DNA of 64,000 nt from Rhodococcoides kyotonense (GCF_001645385.1 NZ_LVHI01000013.1:1-64000); one strand, 5' to 3'. Numbered from the stretch's first letter, positions 1 to 9,665 are shown. Notes: generated from the sequence alone by a model not told the origin. Translations and numbers: made by a program.

Positions 1-3000
1 CGAGTGCGTCGAGGGAGGCGAGGTAGTCGGCGTCACTGCCCAGAGGTATCGACGGTGTCGCTGCGTCGACTCCCGCAACGGTGGCGAAGGCCGGGAGGTT
101 GTCCGGATCCGCGAACTCGGGAGGCAGCACGTCGGCAGCGGTGTCGCCGATCGTCTCGTCGAGTGGGGCGAGGGCTTCTTCGTCCTCGACCGACAGCGGT
201 TCGACGGGCGGTGGGGTGTAGGTGCGGGCGAGGTGGTTCTCGCGCACCAGCATCTCGGCCCGCCACGTCAGTGCGGTGGCCAGTTCGTGGGCGGGCAGGG
301 TGACACCGTGATCGACCGGGTCGACGCCGCCGTGCAGGAACTCGTACGCAGTGCCGAGCAACTCCCCCGGCGTCCACATGCTCGGGTCGGCGGCGTCGAC
401 GGTCGCCACGAGCGAGGGCCACGCCGGATCCGACATCACCCGGGCGGCAGCTCTGTCGCCGAGCAGTTCGATCAACATCGGGGTCCACGACGGGGTGAGC
501 GCGGCGGAGTCCGCGGCGTCGGCGTCGAGCGCGGCAGCCGAGAGTTCACCGGACAGTCGCCACCACAGTGCGGCAGCGGGCAGCTCGTCGGGCAGCGGCG
601 ACGCGGCGAGGGAGTCGCGGACGAGGGTGTGGACGTCGATTCCGGCGCGGGCGGCGGCGGAGAGTCTGTCGGCGAGGATCGGGAAGTACGGATCGCGGGC
701 GATGTGGGTGTCGAGTTCGTCGACGAACGGACGCCACCGCTTCACGGCGTCGTTGGTGGTGCCGATGATCGTCTCTGCGCGGGTGTCGAGGCGACGCTGC
801 ACGATTGCCGACGCGGCCGCGTATTGCTCGGGTCCGGTCGGGCGGCGGTCGGCGGGGTCGACGTCGTGTGCGGCGCGGAACACCGCGAGATCGGTGAGCA
901 GGTCGAGGTCGGGTTCGCCGGTGAGCAGTGCGCGCGCCCAGACCGGTGCGGTCGTCGGTGTCCACGTGGCGACGTCGGCGGCGATGCGGTCTCGATGGCC
1001 GGTGATCGCATCGGCGCGGGCGTCGAGGTAGCTCGCCCACTCCGGTTCCTTGCGCAGTGCGTCGGGGATCGCCGGCAGCCACGGCAACGGGCCCTGCGCT
1101 GCGGAGTGTCGGCCTGTGGCGTCGAGTCGCCAGTCCAGGACCGCAGCTCGGTCGAATGCGCTACCGAGTTCGCGTTCGGTGATCGCGGTGTTCAGGGCGG
1201 CGACCGGGTCGCTTCCGTGTGCGGCAAGGATGGCGAGGTGTCCGCGCAGGACCGGCCATGCGGCGTCGTCGGTGAGGCCGGCGATCGCGGCGTCGGCGGC
1301 GGTGTCGATCGCGGCCATCACTGTCGGTCCGGCAAGGACTTCGCAGGCGGTGGCGACGGAGTAGTCGTAGGCGCTCGCGGCCGGTGCCAGATTGTTGTGT
1401 GGGTCGTCGGCGGCAGCGAGGGTGGAGTGCGCGGAGACCTGTGCACCGTCGCGGCGCAGGATCGCCCGGAAGTCGTCGACGGCGGTCGGGGGCAGCATTC
1501 CGCGTTCGGTCATCGCGGTGTGCAGGTCGCCGTCGGAGGCGGTCGCGAGATACATGTGGTTGTTCAGTCGACCGCGGGTGAGGGCGACGTAGGCGAGCTG
1601 GCGGGTTTCGTCTCCGGTGGCCACGACGTGGCAGGTGTCGGCGGTCGATCCTTGGGCGGAGTGGACCGTTCCGGCGTAGCCGAGTTCGGTTGCGGACTGG
1701 ACGTAGTCGGCAGCCAGGGTGACGGTGCGTCCGAGTTCGAGGTGCCGGACCACCAGTGATCCGTCGCGGCCGACGTTCTCGACGGTCCAGCGGTCACCGT
1801 TGCGGACCCAGTCGGTCTGCGAGAGCGGGTTGCGGCGGTCGTTGGAGCGAGTGCGAACGATGTCCCCGACACTGGCGCGGAGCCCGTCGGCGAGGACGGC
1901 TTCGCGGCCGACCTTGGCGTCGGTGGCGGCAAGACGGTCGGTGCGGGCACGGGTATTGAGTTCGGCGACGAGCTCACGAGTGGGTGCGAGCAGCAGCGCG
2001 TCCTTGCCGGCGGCGCGGTCGACGCTCCAAGCGATGTAGGCGTCGTCGGTGACGGTAGCGATGGAGCCGACGTGCAGCCGGGAATGGTCGATGTAGAAGC
2101 CGATCGCGGCGTCGTCGCCGTCGCGCAATGCTAGTGATGCTGCGCCTTCGGCCGCGCCGGCTACCTTGTCGCGAAAGCGCACCACCTGCGAGAGGGTGAG
2201 AGCGCCGACGCGGTCGTGGATGTCCCGCAGGACACCGCCGGAGGCGACGGACGCGAGCTGTTGATCGTCACCGATCAACCGCACCGTTGCGCCGCGTTCG
2301 GCGAGTGCGGTGACGGCGTCGTCGAGGTCGAGGGTGCCGGTCATGCCCGCTTCGTCGACGATGACGAGCGTGTCCGGTCCGATGTTGGTGTACCACTCGG
2401 GAACGGACACCGGATCGCCGTTGCGTAGACGTTTGGTGATGTCGACGAACTTCGCCAACGTATCGGTAGTCGTCAAGATATCTTGACGCAGGACTGCGGC
2501 GGCGGCGGCGGTCGGTGCGAACCCGATGACGTGTCCGCCTGCGTTCTGCCACGACCGTGTCAGTGCGGTCATGGCGGTGGTCTTGCCGGTTCCGGCGGGT
2601 GCGAGTGCGAGCTGAAGTTTCGCACCGGACGTGGCCATCGCACGCACCAGTGAGCGCTGCCCGGCGTTGAGTTCGCGTCCGTTCGCAGCGGACTCGAGCA
2701 GCGCCATCTCCACGTGCTCGTCGGCGACTGCAACACCGTCGTTGCGCTGCGCGAGAGCGACGATGCGCGCTTCGGCATCGAGGACGGCAGTGGTGGTGAA
2801 CAACGTCGCTTCGTGACGGGTGTGCACGTCCCGACCATCGCGTCGACGCATCACGTTCGGGGCGATGTCTGCGGCGACGTCGTCACTGAGTTCGTCGCCG
2901 AGGGTGACGGCGTGGTCGGCGGCGCACGCGCGGTCGGTGATCGCTTCGACGAGGTCGGTGATCCGATCGGCCGGCGGATTGGCGGTGCGGACCTGACGGA

Positions 3001-4453
3001 TCGCTTCGGCGCGAATGTTGTGCCGTTGGTAGCGCGAGCGTGCACGGGAGACGACCTCGACGACTTCGGCGGCGGTGTATTCGATCCAGCGCGGGTCGTC
3101 GATGTCCACGCTTGCCCGGGTGCGCTTCTTACCGGTCACCTCGGCGACCATCTTCGACAGTGCATTCGGTGATCCGAGGACGTCGATCGCCTCGGCGCGC
3201 CACCCTCCGCGTTGCTCGGCGTGCGAGCGCGGTTCGTGTTTGGCCTGCCGGGTTTCCAGCGTCGCGCGCTGCGCCAACCGGATCGCTTCGATAGCGGTCG
3301 GTTCGCGGTGATGCTCGGCCTGAAACTCGCGTGCGAGCTCGGCGGTGCGCACGACAATCGCGGCATTGCGGGAGGACCAGCGTTCTGCCAACCGCGTGTC
3401 CAGGCCAACGATTTCACGCACGGGACGCTTCGACCGGTCCTCGCTCGGACGTTCGGCGAACTCGACTCCGATGCGTTCACGCAGTTGCGCTTCGAGGGCG
3501 GTGTTGTAGACCTCGGAGGCGGGAACGTTGTTGCGGTACAACGCGGCACCGTCGAGCGCGAGCCACTTCGTCGTCCCGTCCGGCAGGGTCGTGGAGACCT
3601 TGTTCGAGATCGCGACGTGGGTGTGCAGGTTCGGATCCCCCGCGCGCGAATCGCGGTGAGTGAACGCTGCGGCGATCAATCCGTTCGCATCGACTTGCGC
3701 GACACCGCCGTTGCCGAGACGGGTGAAGCAGGCGTGCTCTTCGAGGTATTCGAGGGCGGCTGCGATCGCGGCGTCGTGCGCTGCTTCGATCTCCTGCGAG
3801 ATCTCCCTCGGCGCAACAGCCCACAGCGCCGACACCGACTTGACCGGCGTGAACGTGAGGTCGAAACCGGCGACGGCTTTGGTGTTCTGTCGCCCCGATT
3901 TGGCGACCCACCCGGACAGTTCACGTTCGTCGGCCGGGGCGCGTCCGTACTCGCGCTCGAACATCTCGCGTGCGACGCGGGTGCGGATTGTCGCGCGCGC
4001 CTCGCCGTCGATCGGTGCGTTCCATTTCTCGCCGGCCGCGAGGTTGTGCTCGACGAATGCCTTCGCGCACGCGACCCGGTAGTCGGAGGCTCCGTTGTCG
4101 ATCTTGAATGCGCGTCCGAGCTTGATCGCCGCCGACGCTGCCCGCTCGGCGTTCTTCGTCGACGCACCGGCAGCGAGCTCGGCCGCGAACTTCTCGGCGT
4201 ACATCGTGTCGGCTTCGGGGTGAAGGCCGTCACCGAACAGCGCCTTCATGTGCGCCTCGGACACCTGCTCCCCCGCGCCGATCGTTTCCAGCTCGGCCAG
4301 ACCGGACCCGGTCCAGCGGCCCGGTGACTCCCCCTTTTCGGAGTAGTACTCGGCCAGTGACGCGGCCCCTCTTTCGGTGGAATCTGCCGCTGCAACCTGC
4401 CTGGTCAGGTACGTATACCCGTCCCCAGCGGTGAGCTTGTGCAGACCCATCAT
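1..4453 (-). CDS. traA: MOBF conjugative relaxase-helicase (TraA/TrwC type), C-terminus cut by window edge
   Basis: Nicks oriT and unwinds the transferred strand during conjugation. At least 1484 codons are visible with no stop before base 1. The N-terminus starts MMGLHKLTAGDGYTYL, the usual TrwC-relaxase start with its catalytic tyrosines. The metal-binding histidines lie in DPNLHTHVAISNKV near 3620. The SF1 helicase half shows Walker A APAGTGKTTAM near 2590, Walker B VIVDEAGMTGTLD near 2340, IGDDQQLASV near 2260 and a late motif TVHSAQGSTADTCHV near 1660. The start was chosen at the first ATG of the pair at 4448-4453. It is divergent from the next gene across a 202-base spacer. The reading frame is supported by all motifs lying in one frame. 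A perfect 18-bp palindrome lies inside it (see 2471). Confidence 0.95.
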   Translation of the reverse strand, partial: MMGLHKLTAGDGYTYLTRQVAAADSTERGAASLAEYYSEKGESPGRWTGSGLAELETIGAGEQVSEAHMKALFGDGLHPEADTMYAEKFAAELAAGASTKNAERAASAAIKLGRAFKIDNGASDYRVACAKAFVEHNLAAGEKWNAPIDGEARATIRTRVAREMFEREYGRAPADERELSGWVAKSGRQNTKAVAGFDLTFTPVKSVSALWAVAPREISQEIEAAHDAAIAAALEYLEEHACFTRLGNGGVAQVDANGLIAAAFTHRDSRAGDPNLHTHVAISNKVSTTLPDGTTKWLALDGAALYRNNVPASEVYNTALEAQLRERIGVEFAERPSEDRSKRPVREIVGLDTRLAERWSSRNAAIVVRTAELAREFQAEHHREPTAIEAIRLAQRATLETRQAKHEPRSHAEQRGGWRAEAIDVLGSPNALSKMVAEVTGKKRTRASVDIDDPRWIEYTAAEVVEVVSRARSRYQRHNIRAEAIRQVRTANPPADRITDLVEAITDRACAADHAVTLGDELSDDVAADIAPNVMRRRDGRDVHTRHEATLFTTTAVLDAEARIVALAQRNDGVAVADEHVEMALLESAANGRELNAGQRSLVRAMATSGAKLQLALAPAGTGKTTAMTALTRSWQNAGGHVIGFAPTAAAAAVLRQDILTTTDTLAKFVDITKRLRNGDPVSVPEWYTNIGPDTLVIVDEAGMTGTLDLDDAVTALAERGATVRLIGDDQQLASVASGGVLRDIHDRVGALTLSQVVRFRDKVAGAAEGAASLALRDGDDAAIGFYIDHSRLHVGSIATVTDDAYIAWSVDRAAGKDALLLAPTRELVAELNTRARTDRLAATDAKVGREAVLADGLRASVGDIVRTRSNDRRNPLSQTDWVRNGDRWTVENVGRDGSLVVRHLELGRTVTLAADYVQSATELGYAGTVHSAQGSTADTCHVVATGDETRQLAYVALTRGRLNNHMYLATASDGDLHTAMTERGMLPPTAVDDFRAILRRDGAQVSAHSTLAAADDPHNNLAPAASAYDYSVATACEVLAGPTVMAAIDTAADAAIAGLTDDAAWPVLRGHLAILAAHGSDPVAALNTAITERELGSAFDRAAVLDWRLDATGRHSAAQGPLPWLPAIPDALRKEPEWASYLDARADAITGHRDRIAADVATWTPTTAPVWARALLTGEPDLDLLTDLAVFRAAHDVDPADRRPTGPEQYAAASAIVQRRLDTRAETIIGTTNDAVKRWRPFVDELDTHIARDPYFPILADRLSAAARAGIDVHTLVRDSLAASPLPDELPAAALWWRLSGELSAAALDADAADSAALTPSWTPMLIELLGDRAAARVMSDPAWPSLVATVDAADPSMWTPGELLGTAYEFLHGGVDPVDHGVTLPAHELATALTWRAEMLVRENHLARTYTPPPVEPLSVEDEEALAPLDETIGDTAADVLPPEFADPDNLPAFATVAGVDAATPSIPLGSDADYLASLDAL
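2471..2488. promoter_or_regulatory. Perfect 18-bp palindrome inside traA (site 1 of 3)
   Basis: CGTCAAGATATCTTGACG reads the same on both strands. Near-copies occur at 11295 and 15695, the latter between a convergent gene and the ParB-like gene. Inside traA it encodes LRQDIL, between the Walker A and Walker B motifs. It may be a binding site for the ParB/KorB-like protein at 15772 or another plasmid regulator; that link is inference. Confidence 0.6.
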
Positions 4454-4655
4454 GGACCGGACCTTACCAGCGAAATCGGCAAAGCGGCCTGAATGCATGA
4501 GGTCTGTGGGGTTGGTCTTGGCTTTTGGCTGTAGATCGGTAGGGGTTCGGATTGGAGGCTTGGGATGGGGTTTCGATGGTGGTGGATCGGTGATGCGGGA
4601 GGAGGTTGTGTCAGGATCTGTGAATTCGAGGGTGTTCAGGGTTAAGGTGGGCGGC
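4454..4655. promoter_or_regulatory. Divergent spacer, candidate oriT and promoter region
   Basis: This 202-base spacer lies between traA and the divergent small gene. From about 4500 to 4650 the plus strand is very rich in G and T and poor in C, unlike neighbouring sequence. MOBF relaxase genes often lie next to their oriT, so this is the best oriT candidate in the window. No clear nic consensus or large hairpin was recognised. Confidence 0.35.
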
Positions 4656-5120
4656 ATGGCGTCGACTCAGGCTCGGATGACTGCGCGTGCTCGGGCACGG
4701 GCAGCGCAGCAAAAAGTCGTCGCCGACCGCAAAGCGCGCGACGAGAAGAACATGGGCTCGTTGACGGACTACTTCGCGGCCGCTGACCAGATCGACGCGG
4801 CCCGGCTGGCGATGGCCCGCGCGCTCGACGACATCCGGGGCCGGGAAGGAACACTCAGCGCCGCTGCGACACTCGCGGGGATCACGACCGGCGAAGCTCG
4901 CAAACTTCTGGCACTGCTCGCCGACACCGCAGCGCCGTCGGCGAGCGCGGGCACCGGCGACGACACCTGGGACTCCGACTCGGATGCAAACGCAGAATCG
5001 CGTGATGGATCGGCCTTGAACGAGCCGGGTGACTCGACGGCGACCGTCGATGCAACGACGAGCGAAACCGCGACCGGCGACAGCGTCCCGGACGCCGAGC
5101 CCGCGACGAATCAGGGCTAG
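4656..5120 (+). CDS. Small acidic-tailed protein next to the relaxase, possible transfer accessory protein
   Basis: A 154-residue protein, not recognised. The N-terminal third is basic (repeated RARA, KARDEKN), followed by a helical stretch and a short helix-turn-like part (LSAAATLAGITTGEARKLLA). The C-terminal third is acidic and disordered (many D, E, S, T). The start at 4656 was preferred to earlier in-frame starts because upstream codons lie in the G/T-rich spacer. A basic start with a small HTH-like segment next to a relaxase would fit a relaxosome accessory protein, but this is inferred from position only. Confidence 0.6.
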   Translation: MASTQARMTARARARAAQQKVVADRKARDEKNMGSLTDYFAAADQIDAARLAMARALDDIRGREGTLSAAATLAGITTGEARKLLALLADTAAPSASAGTGDDTWDSDSDANAESRDGSALNEPGDSTATVDATTSETATGDSVPDAEPATNQG

Positions 5121-5123
5121 CCG

Positions 5124-5681
5124 GTGACCGCCGCGGTGATGCAACTGGCGTTGTTCGGCGACGACACCGACGCTGCAACACCGCAGCCGGTTCGCCGGGT
5201 GTGGCGACCGTTGCACCAGCCGTTGACTGCGAAGACTGTGGCGAGGTTCTGGGCGAAGGTGGTCAAAACTCCGAGCTGCCATTTTTTTAGGGGGTCGGTG
5301 AGTTTTCCGGACGGCTACGGCAGATTTACCTTCACCGACGGCGATGCACCACGCACGTTGTCGGCGCACCGGTTCGCTCTTCTGCTCGAATACGGCGACC
5401 TCGGTGACGGGATCGTCGGTGAGCACGACTGCGACGAGACATTGTGCGTGCGGGTGGCCGACGGTCACCTCAAACGCGGCACCCAGTCGGCGAACCTCGC
5501 GCACGCTGTTGCCGTCGGCCGACACATCGGACCGACACCGGCAGGCGGGGATCCGCGCGGACGGTACGGGCGCGCCGTTGCGATCCGCGACGCACTCAAG
5601 GACGGCTACGACGAACCGAGACTGCGGGCCGCGTTCGCGGGCCACAGCTTCGACGCCCAAGCACCACCGACGCTGTTCTGA
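5124..5681 (+). CDS. HNH-like endonuclease domain protein
   Basis: 185 residues starting with GTG three bases after the previous stop, so probably co-transcribed and coupled. The layout matches the short HNH_3-type proteins of actinobacterial plasmids and phages: FWAKV, a Cys in PSCHFF, GYGRFTF, AHRFALLLEYG, then EHDCDETLCVRVADGHLKRGT with the metal-binding H, C, C and H residues, and QSANLAHA. The usual CxxW of the family is CHFF here. The C-terminal 50 residues look like a small helical DNA-binding region (AIRDALKDGYDEPRLRAAF). Likely a DNA-binding or nicking protein; substrate unknown. Confidence 0.7.
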   Translation: MTAAVMQLALFGDDTDAATPQPVRRVWRPLHQPLTAKTVARFWAKVVKTPSCHFFRGSVSFPDGYGRFTFTDGDAPRTLSAHRFALLLEYGDLGDGIVGEHDCDETLCVRVADGHLKRGTQSANLAHAVAVGRHIGPTPAGGDPRGRYGRAVAIRDALKDGYDEPRLRAAFAGHSFDAQAPPTLF

Positions 5682-5790
5682 AACGAACGCCGACACATGT
5701 CGGTGGCGACCGGTAGAGATAGATCCATCAAGGCTTCGGGCCGCTGCACCGCACCGGTGAGAGCAGTCCTCAACGAAAAGGACTTACGAG

Positions 5791-6126
5791 ATGACGCTCT
5801 CCTCGCTCTTCACCGACGACGTCGGACCGCTCCCCCTACTCGCTGTCGCCGGTGCCGGATTCCTGATCTGGTACGTGCGGTACCTCGGTGAGAACGACCC
5901 CGGATGGAAGGGTTTCGTGGCGAACATTCTCACCGTCATCGGTGTCGGCGCGTACCTCGTCGTTCTCGCTGTCGTGTTCGGCGCGGTCATCGCGGTAATC
6001 GGCGCGTTCATCGCGGTGATGCTGTTCATGGTTCCCCTGTTCGCGCTCGGCGGTGCCAGCGGAGTCGATGACCGCAGGGCCCGTCGCGGGTACTACCGCA
6101 ACCAGTACGACAACGACTACCACTGA
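5791..6126 (+). CDS. Small integral membrane protein
   Basis: 111 residues with a hydrophobic segment near residues 15-32 (LPLLAVAGAGFLIWYV) and a long one from about 45 to 88 that could be two helices, followed by a charged Tyr-rich tail (RRARRGYYRNQYDNDYH). The ribosome binding site AAAGGAC precedes the ATG. No family recognised. It lies downstream of the HNH-like gene across a 109-base gap. Confidence 0.6.
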   Translation: MTLSSLFTDDVGPLPLLAVAGAGFLIWYVRYLGENDPGWKGFVANILTVIGVGAYLVVLAVVFGAVIAVIGAFIAVMLFMVPLFALGGASGVDDRRARRGYYRNQYDNDYH

Positions 6127-6406
6127 CCGATATCGCCCATCTGCACACGATGTCGCAGTCACCGTGCCGGGGCGATGTGCAGTCGATGCAACGGCAGCTG
6201 CGCGGGCCGTGTGCAACGCGTCGCGAGCCGACTGTGAAGGGGGGAACGCGTCACACCGACAGGACGTCGCCGTGCACGCGTGCACAGCATCGAGTGGACG
6301 GCACCGTGGCGAATTCCCGTTCCGTACGAACATGCCTCCAGTAACGTTCTGAGCAAACCGAACGAGATGGTTTCAGGTCTTACTAACACCATCGGCAGGA
6401 GAAGAT
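6127..6406. other. Intergenic region with 14-bp palindrome
   Basis: No convincing gene here. A perfect palindrome GTGCACGCGTGCAC sits at 6272-6285, upstream of the lipoprotein gene, and could be an operator. A good AGGAG at about 6396 serves the next gene. Confidence 0.35.
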
Positions 6407-6910
6407 GTGCGGCGACGCGGAACACCACGCAGTGAAGTACGCGACGCGCGATCGACGCAGACGCGGAGGAAGAACCTCGGGCGCGCTGCGGCCTTGACTG
6501 CATTCGCAGCCGTACTGGCGGGCTGTTCGTCAGACAGTGACAGCAACGGCAATGCAGCCGAGGAGACAACGGGGAACACGTTTGCCGCGTCCACCTCTGA
6601 CGACTGGTTCGCGGCCGTCTGTAAGCCCGGCAGTTTCCTCGACGGGCAGGGCGGCTCAATGCTCCCCAGCTCGGATCAAGGATCAGCAATTTGCATGCCG
6701 CGCCAGGGAACAGACCAGATCGGGATCGGCCTCTATTCATCGCGGTTCAAGGCCGAGAACGACGTAGTAGGACAGGGACCGTACGCCACGATGGAGACCG
6801 CTGCCGGTTACATACAGGTTTTCGCTCTGTTCCTTCCTCGCTCGTCCACGGCTGCGCTGCAACCGCTAACCGAATTCGGCTTCGAACTGCATCCTGCGGT
6901 CCCCTACTGA
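6407..6910 (+). CDS. Putative secreted lipoprotein
   Basis: 167 residues from a GTG start preceded by AGGAG with six-base spacing. A twin-Arg-rich n-region (RRKNLGR) is followed by a hydrophobic segment (AAALTAFAAVL) and the lipobox LAGC at about residue 39, then a Ser/Asp/Asn linker. This is a typical lipoprotein export signal, so the mature protein should be anchored outside the membrane. The rest has no recognised domain. It ends one base before the convergent neighbour's stop. Confidence 0.65.
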   Translation: MRRRGTPRSEVRDARSTQTRRKNLGRAAALTAFAAVLAGCSSDSDSNGNAAEETTGNTFAASTSDDWFAAVCKPGSFLDGQGGSMLPSSDQGSAICMPRQGTDQIGIGLYSSRFKAENDVVGQGPYATMETAAGYIQVFALFLPRSSTAALQPLTEFGFELHPAVPY

Positions 6911-6911
6911 T

Positions 6912-7538
6912 CTAGTTCGACTTGCCGTGCATCCAACTGATGACGTCGAGGACGCGTAGCGCACTGATCTCGCCGGGCAATGCTGCGGCCGCTCTGACTC
7001 TCAGCAGTCGAGTGTGCAGCGCACCGCCGTCCGCGCGCAGCGCTTCCCGGATGGGATCACGGTGCACCATCACCGTATTCAGCACGCGCCCGACGACCAT
7101 GTCGTAGATCGGGACCAGGCGGGGGCGTTTGCGGGCCATCAACTTCGTGGCGATGGTGCGGCCGATGTCCCCCACGCTTCGGAGTTCGTCCTCTAGCAGC
7201 AGGATCGGCGCGTCGGGTGTGAGCCCGTCCGCTTCGTCGACGAGGTCGCGATCCGGGCCAACGGCGTCGAGCAACTCGGCGAACCGTGAGGCTCGGGTGA
7301 CGAGCAGTTCGCGCGCAGCGCTCGCGGTGACGTTGACCGACAGGAAGGTGATGGCGACGAGATCGTCGGCGGTGAACCGGTTGCTGTCGGCATCGCGGTT
7401 GTGTGGTGCCCAGCTGTCGAAGTACGCGCCGGTGTAGCACCCGGTATCGAGGTAGGTGCTGCCGTAGTACTGCCGCAGCAGAGCGACCGCAACGTCGTCG
7501 GAGTCGGCTGTCAGAGGCGGTGGAAGAGTGACACTCAT
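6912..7538 (-). CDS. DUF6308-like protein of unknown function
   Basis: 208 residues. Recognisable stretches are TADDLVAITFLSV and ARKRPRLVPIYDMVV, which match my memory of the actinobacterial DUF6308 family. That family has no assigned function. It is mostly helical with no membrane segment. It follows the OB-fold gene on the same strand after a 14-base gap, so the two are probably an operon. Confidence 0.65.
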   Translation of the reverse strand: MSVTLPPPLTADSDDVAVALLRQYYGSTYLDTGCYTGAYFDSWAPHNRDADSNRFTADDLVAITFLSVNVTASAARELLVTRASRFAELLDAVGPDRDLVDEADGLTPDAPILLLEDELRSVGDIGRTIATKLMARKRPRLVPIYDMVVGRVLNTVMVHRDPIREALRADGGALHTRLLRVRAAAALPGEISALRVLDVISWMHGKSN

Positions 7539-7552
7539 AGCGGTCGATCGTG

Positions 7553-7945
7553 TCAGACAGCAGTGGTGTCGACACCGGGTTCCGGGTGGGGTTCGATGCG
7601 CTCCATGCTGTTGATGATCAGCGCGGTGCGCTCAGGCGGGCCGGACACACATGCGGTCGCAGCGATCGGGCCGGCCGTCTCGACGCACGATCGGCCGGTG
7701 CGTGCGAACGCGCGCGGGAACATCCAGAAGTCGATCGATTGGTCTGAGTCGACGAGACGCCCCATCGCCCACTGACCTGTCTGTTGATTCGTCTTCACCG
7801 TGACTTCCTCGAGGGTGCCGTGCACGACGACGTGCGTCCCATTGGGGACATCGCCGTCGAGTACTTCCTGCACTCGCACGAGAGGCTGCGGTGTGGTGGC
7901 GTCGTCGTCGGTCATGGTCGGCACAGTGCCAGCAGGCACCGACAC
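7553..7945 (-). CDS. OB-fold nucleic-acid-binding-like protein
   Basis: 130 residues from a GTG at 7945, chosen because a strong GGAGGT lies nine bases upstream; an inner ATG at 7915 has no good site. The core reads GTHVVVHGTLEEVTVKTNQQTGQWAMGRLVDSDQSIDFWMFPRAFA, the beta-strand pattern of the tRNA_anti/DnaE-type OB fold (VxGxV, K.GxxMxxxxLxDxxxxxxxxxFP). It probably binds single-stranded nucleic acid. Partner unknown. Confidence 0.65.
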   Translation of the reverse strand: MSVPAGTVPTMTDDDATTPQPLVRVQEVLDGDVPNGTHVVVHGTLEEVTVKTNQQTGQWAMGRLVDSDQSIDFWMFPRAFARTGRSCVETAGPIAATACVSGPPERTALIINSMERIEPHPEPGVDTTAV

Positions 7946-8167
7946 GAAAGATCCACCTCCGCGCCGGTTGGCTCGCCGCGCAGCTCGCAGATGATCTAGG
8001 ATCGAGTCAGTTCGAGCGTCGATGAGGGTCACGTTCGAGCGCGCCCCACCCGTACCGATTCACCCCGCACTGCGTTCACCGCACTGTGGGTTGTGTGGCT
8101 CTGTGAGCGATCGGTACCTGTCCGGTGGGGATTTCCGCGCACCGAAACTGGAAGGCCCTCACCTCTG

Positions 8168-8602
8168 ATGTCCATCTCCCCCACGGTCGACAAAGACACC
8201 GTCATCGCACGCGCCCGCGCCGCGATAGAAAACCGCACCAAATACATCGAGTCCCTTTTCGACGCCGCCCAGGCATCAGCTGATGCGCGCCAGAAGGTCG
8301 CCGAGGCGACTCGCGCCGCTGAACACGCGAACGCCGAACACGCCGCCGCGTACAAAGAAGCGATCGATGCCGGGTGGACGGTTGCCGAACTCACCGGAAG
8401 TGGTCTGACCGCTCCGACACCGGTGGGCAAGAAGTCATCCAAGGCGTCAGCGAAACGCGCCACCGGTCGCGGTACGCCGCGCCGCCGAGTCGGTGCCGAG
8501 AACACCGCCGCGGCACCGGACCGACACCACGATGACGACGCCTCGTCGCCTGCACCCCACGTGTCGACCGAACCGCAGTCCTCGGCTGCGCCCGCGCACT
8601 GA
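8168..8602 (+). CDS. Small coiled-coil hypothetical protein
   Basis: 144 residues. The ATG at 8168 starts MSISPTVDKDTVIARARAAIENR. Residues 5-80 are Ala/Glu-rich and probably a long helix or coiled coil. The tail (residues 95-144) is basic then His/Asp/Pro-rich and disordered. No family recognised. It heads a plus-strand group of three genes ending at a strong terminator at 10060. Confidence 0.55.
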   Translation: MSISPTVDKDTVIARARAAIENRTKYIESLFDAAQASADARQKVAEATRAAEHANAEHAAAYKEAIDAGWTVAELTGSGLTAPTPVGKKSSKASAKRATGRGTPRRRVGAENTAAAPDRHHDDDASSPAPHVSTEPQSSAAPAH

Positions 8603-8723
8603 CCACTGCTGCCCCCGCACAACCCGCGCACCGGCACCGGTCGCGGATCCCCAGTGCGTCCTTGCACGCTCGACACATCTTCTCCGCGTGCGGGCGCACC
8701 CACACCTCGAAGGACCACTTGCC

Positions 8724-9665
8724 ATGAGCCAGCCCGAATTCAACGTCGAAGTAGCCTCCCTCGACCGCAACGGCGATCCCGGTTTCGTGCACTACCGCGG
8801 CGCGTTCTACACCTCCCGCTCCGCCGGACAGTTCGCCCTCACCCAAGCAGCAGCACTGTCGGACACCCGCGAAGTCGACACTGTCTCCGTCGTCATCGAC
8901 GCAGTCGGCGAGGGAACCTCACGCCGTGATGTCGAGTTCATCGGCACCCCCGGCGAACTCGCCGCCGAACTGACCGCGCTCCCCGCCTACGCCTCCGGCG
9001 CGCGGCGCACCGTCATCCCCGCACCACGCGCAGTGACCGCCGCCGTGGCCGCTGTCGTCGAAACGTCACCCCCGTTACCCGACTCGACGGTCGACGGTCC
9101 CGACACCGTCGCAGTTCTCGACGTGGAGGTGTACTCCACCCGACCGGGCCCGATCCCGAACTCGCGCACCGACGTCGGCGCGTACACCCCCGAAGACGCA
9201 CACCGCATCGCCGAGCAGCTCGCGGCCGATCTCGGCGGCACCATCGAACCGATGCGCAACGAGACGGTGCTGCGCGTGACCCACGCAGCGGACGTCTCCG
9301 ACACCGACCGCATCGCCGCCGAGCGGTCCGTGCAGGTACGGAACCTGCGCGCAAACCTCTCCGTCCTCGATCCGGTCGCCGACGCCGAACACATCACCGC
9401 ACTCGCCGCCGACCTCGACGATCTGCGAGCTCGATCGAGGCCGGCCGCGCGTCCGGACAGCTCTGCAGCTGCATCGACTTCGGCTCCGTCCACTTCGGTC
9501 TCGGTCGAGGCCGACCGTGCGTCGACGCGTCCGCGCGGGTTGGTCACTTCCCCGACCGGACGCTCGTCCGGAGCTGCACGGGCCACCTCGTCCACGTTGC
9601 ATACCGCCCCTGCCCCGACGCACACAGCGGCGACGTCGCGGTCTGTCGATCATGGTCTCGGATGA
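8724..9665 (+). CDS. Hypothetical protein with disordered Ala/Ser/Thr tail
   Basis: 313 residues from the ATG at 8724, preceded by an AAGGA-type site. The first 95 residues look like an alpha/beta domain (FVHYRGAFYTSRSAGQFALTQAAAL). A second globular part at about 130-230 follows (VLDVEVYSTRPGPIPNSRTD, AYTPEDAHRIAEQLAADLGG). The last 80 residues are low-complexity. No family recognised. The stop overlaps the next start (ATGA). Confidence 0.55.
   Translation: MSQPEFNVEVASLDRNGDPGFVHYRGAFYTSRSAGQFALTQAAALSDTREVDTVSVVIDAVGEGTSRRDVEFIGTPGELAAELTALPAYASGARRTVIPAPRAVTAAVAAVVETSPPLPDSTVDGPDTVAVLDVEVYSTRPGPIPNSRTDVGAYTPEDAHRIAEQLAADLGGTIEPMRNETVLRVTHAADVSDTDRIAAERSVQVRNLRANLSVLDPVADAEHITALAADLDDLRARSRPAARPDSSAAASTSAPSTSVSVEADRASTRPRGLVTSPTGRSSGAARATSSTLHTAPAPTHTAATSRSVDHGLG

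Noticed and set aside
233..1759. A 508-codon plus-strand open frame opposite traA
   Set aside because: It is a shadow of the relaxase frame in GC-rich DNA; its product is Gly/Arg/Val-rich with no domain, while the minus frame shows clear helicase motifs.
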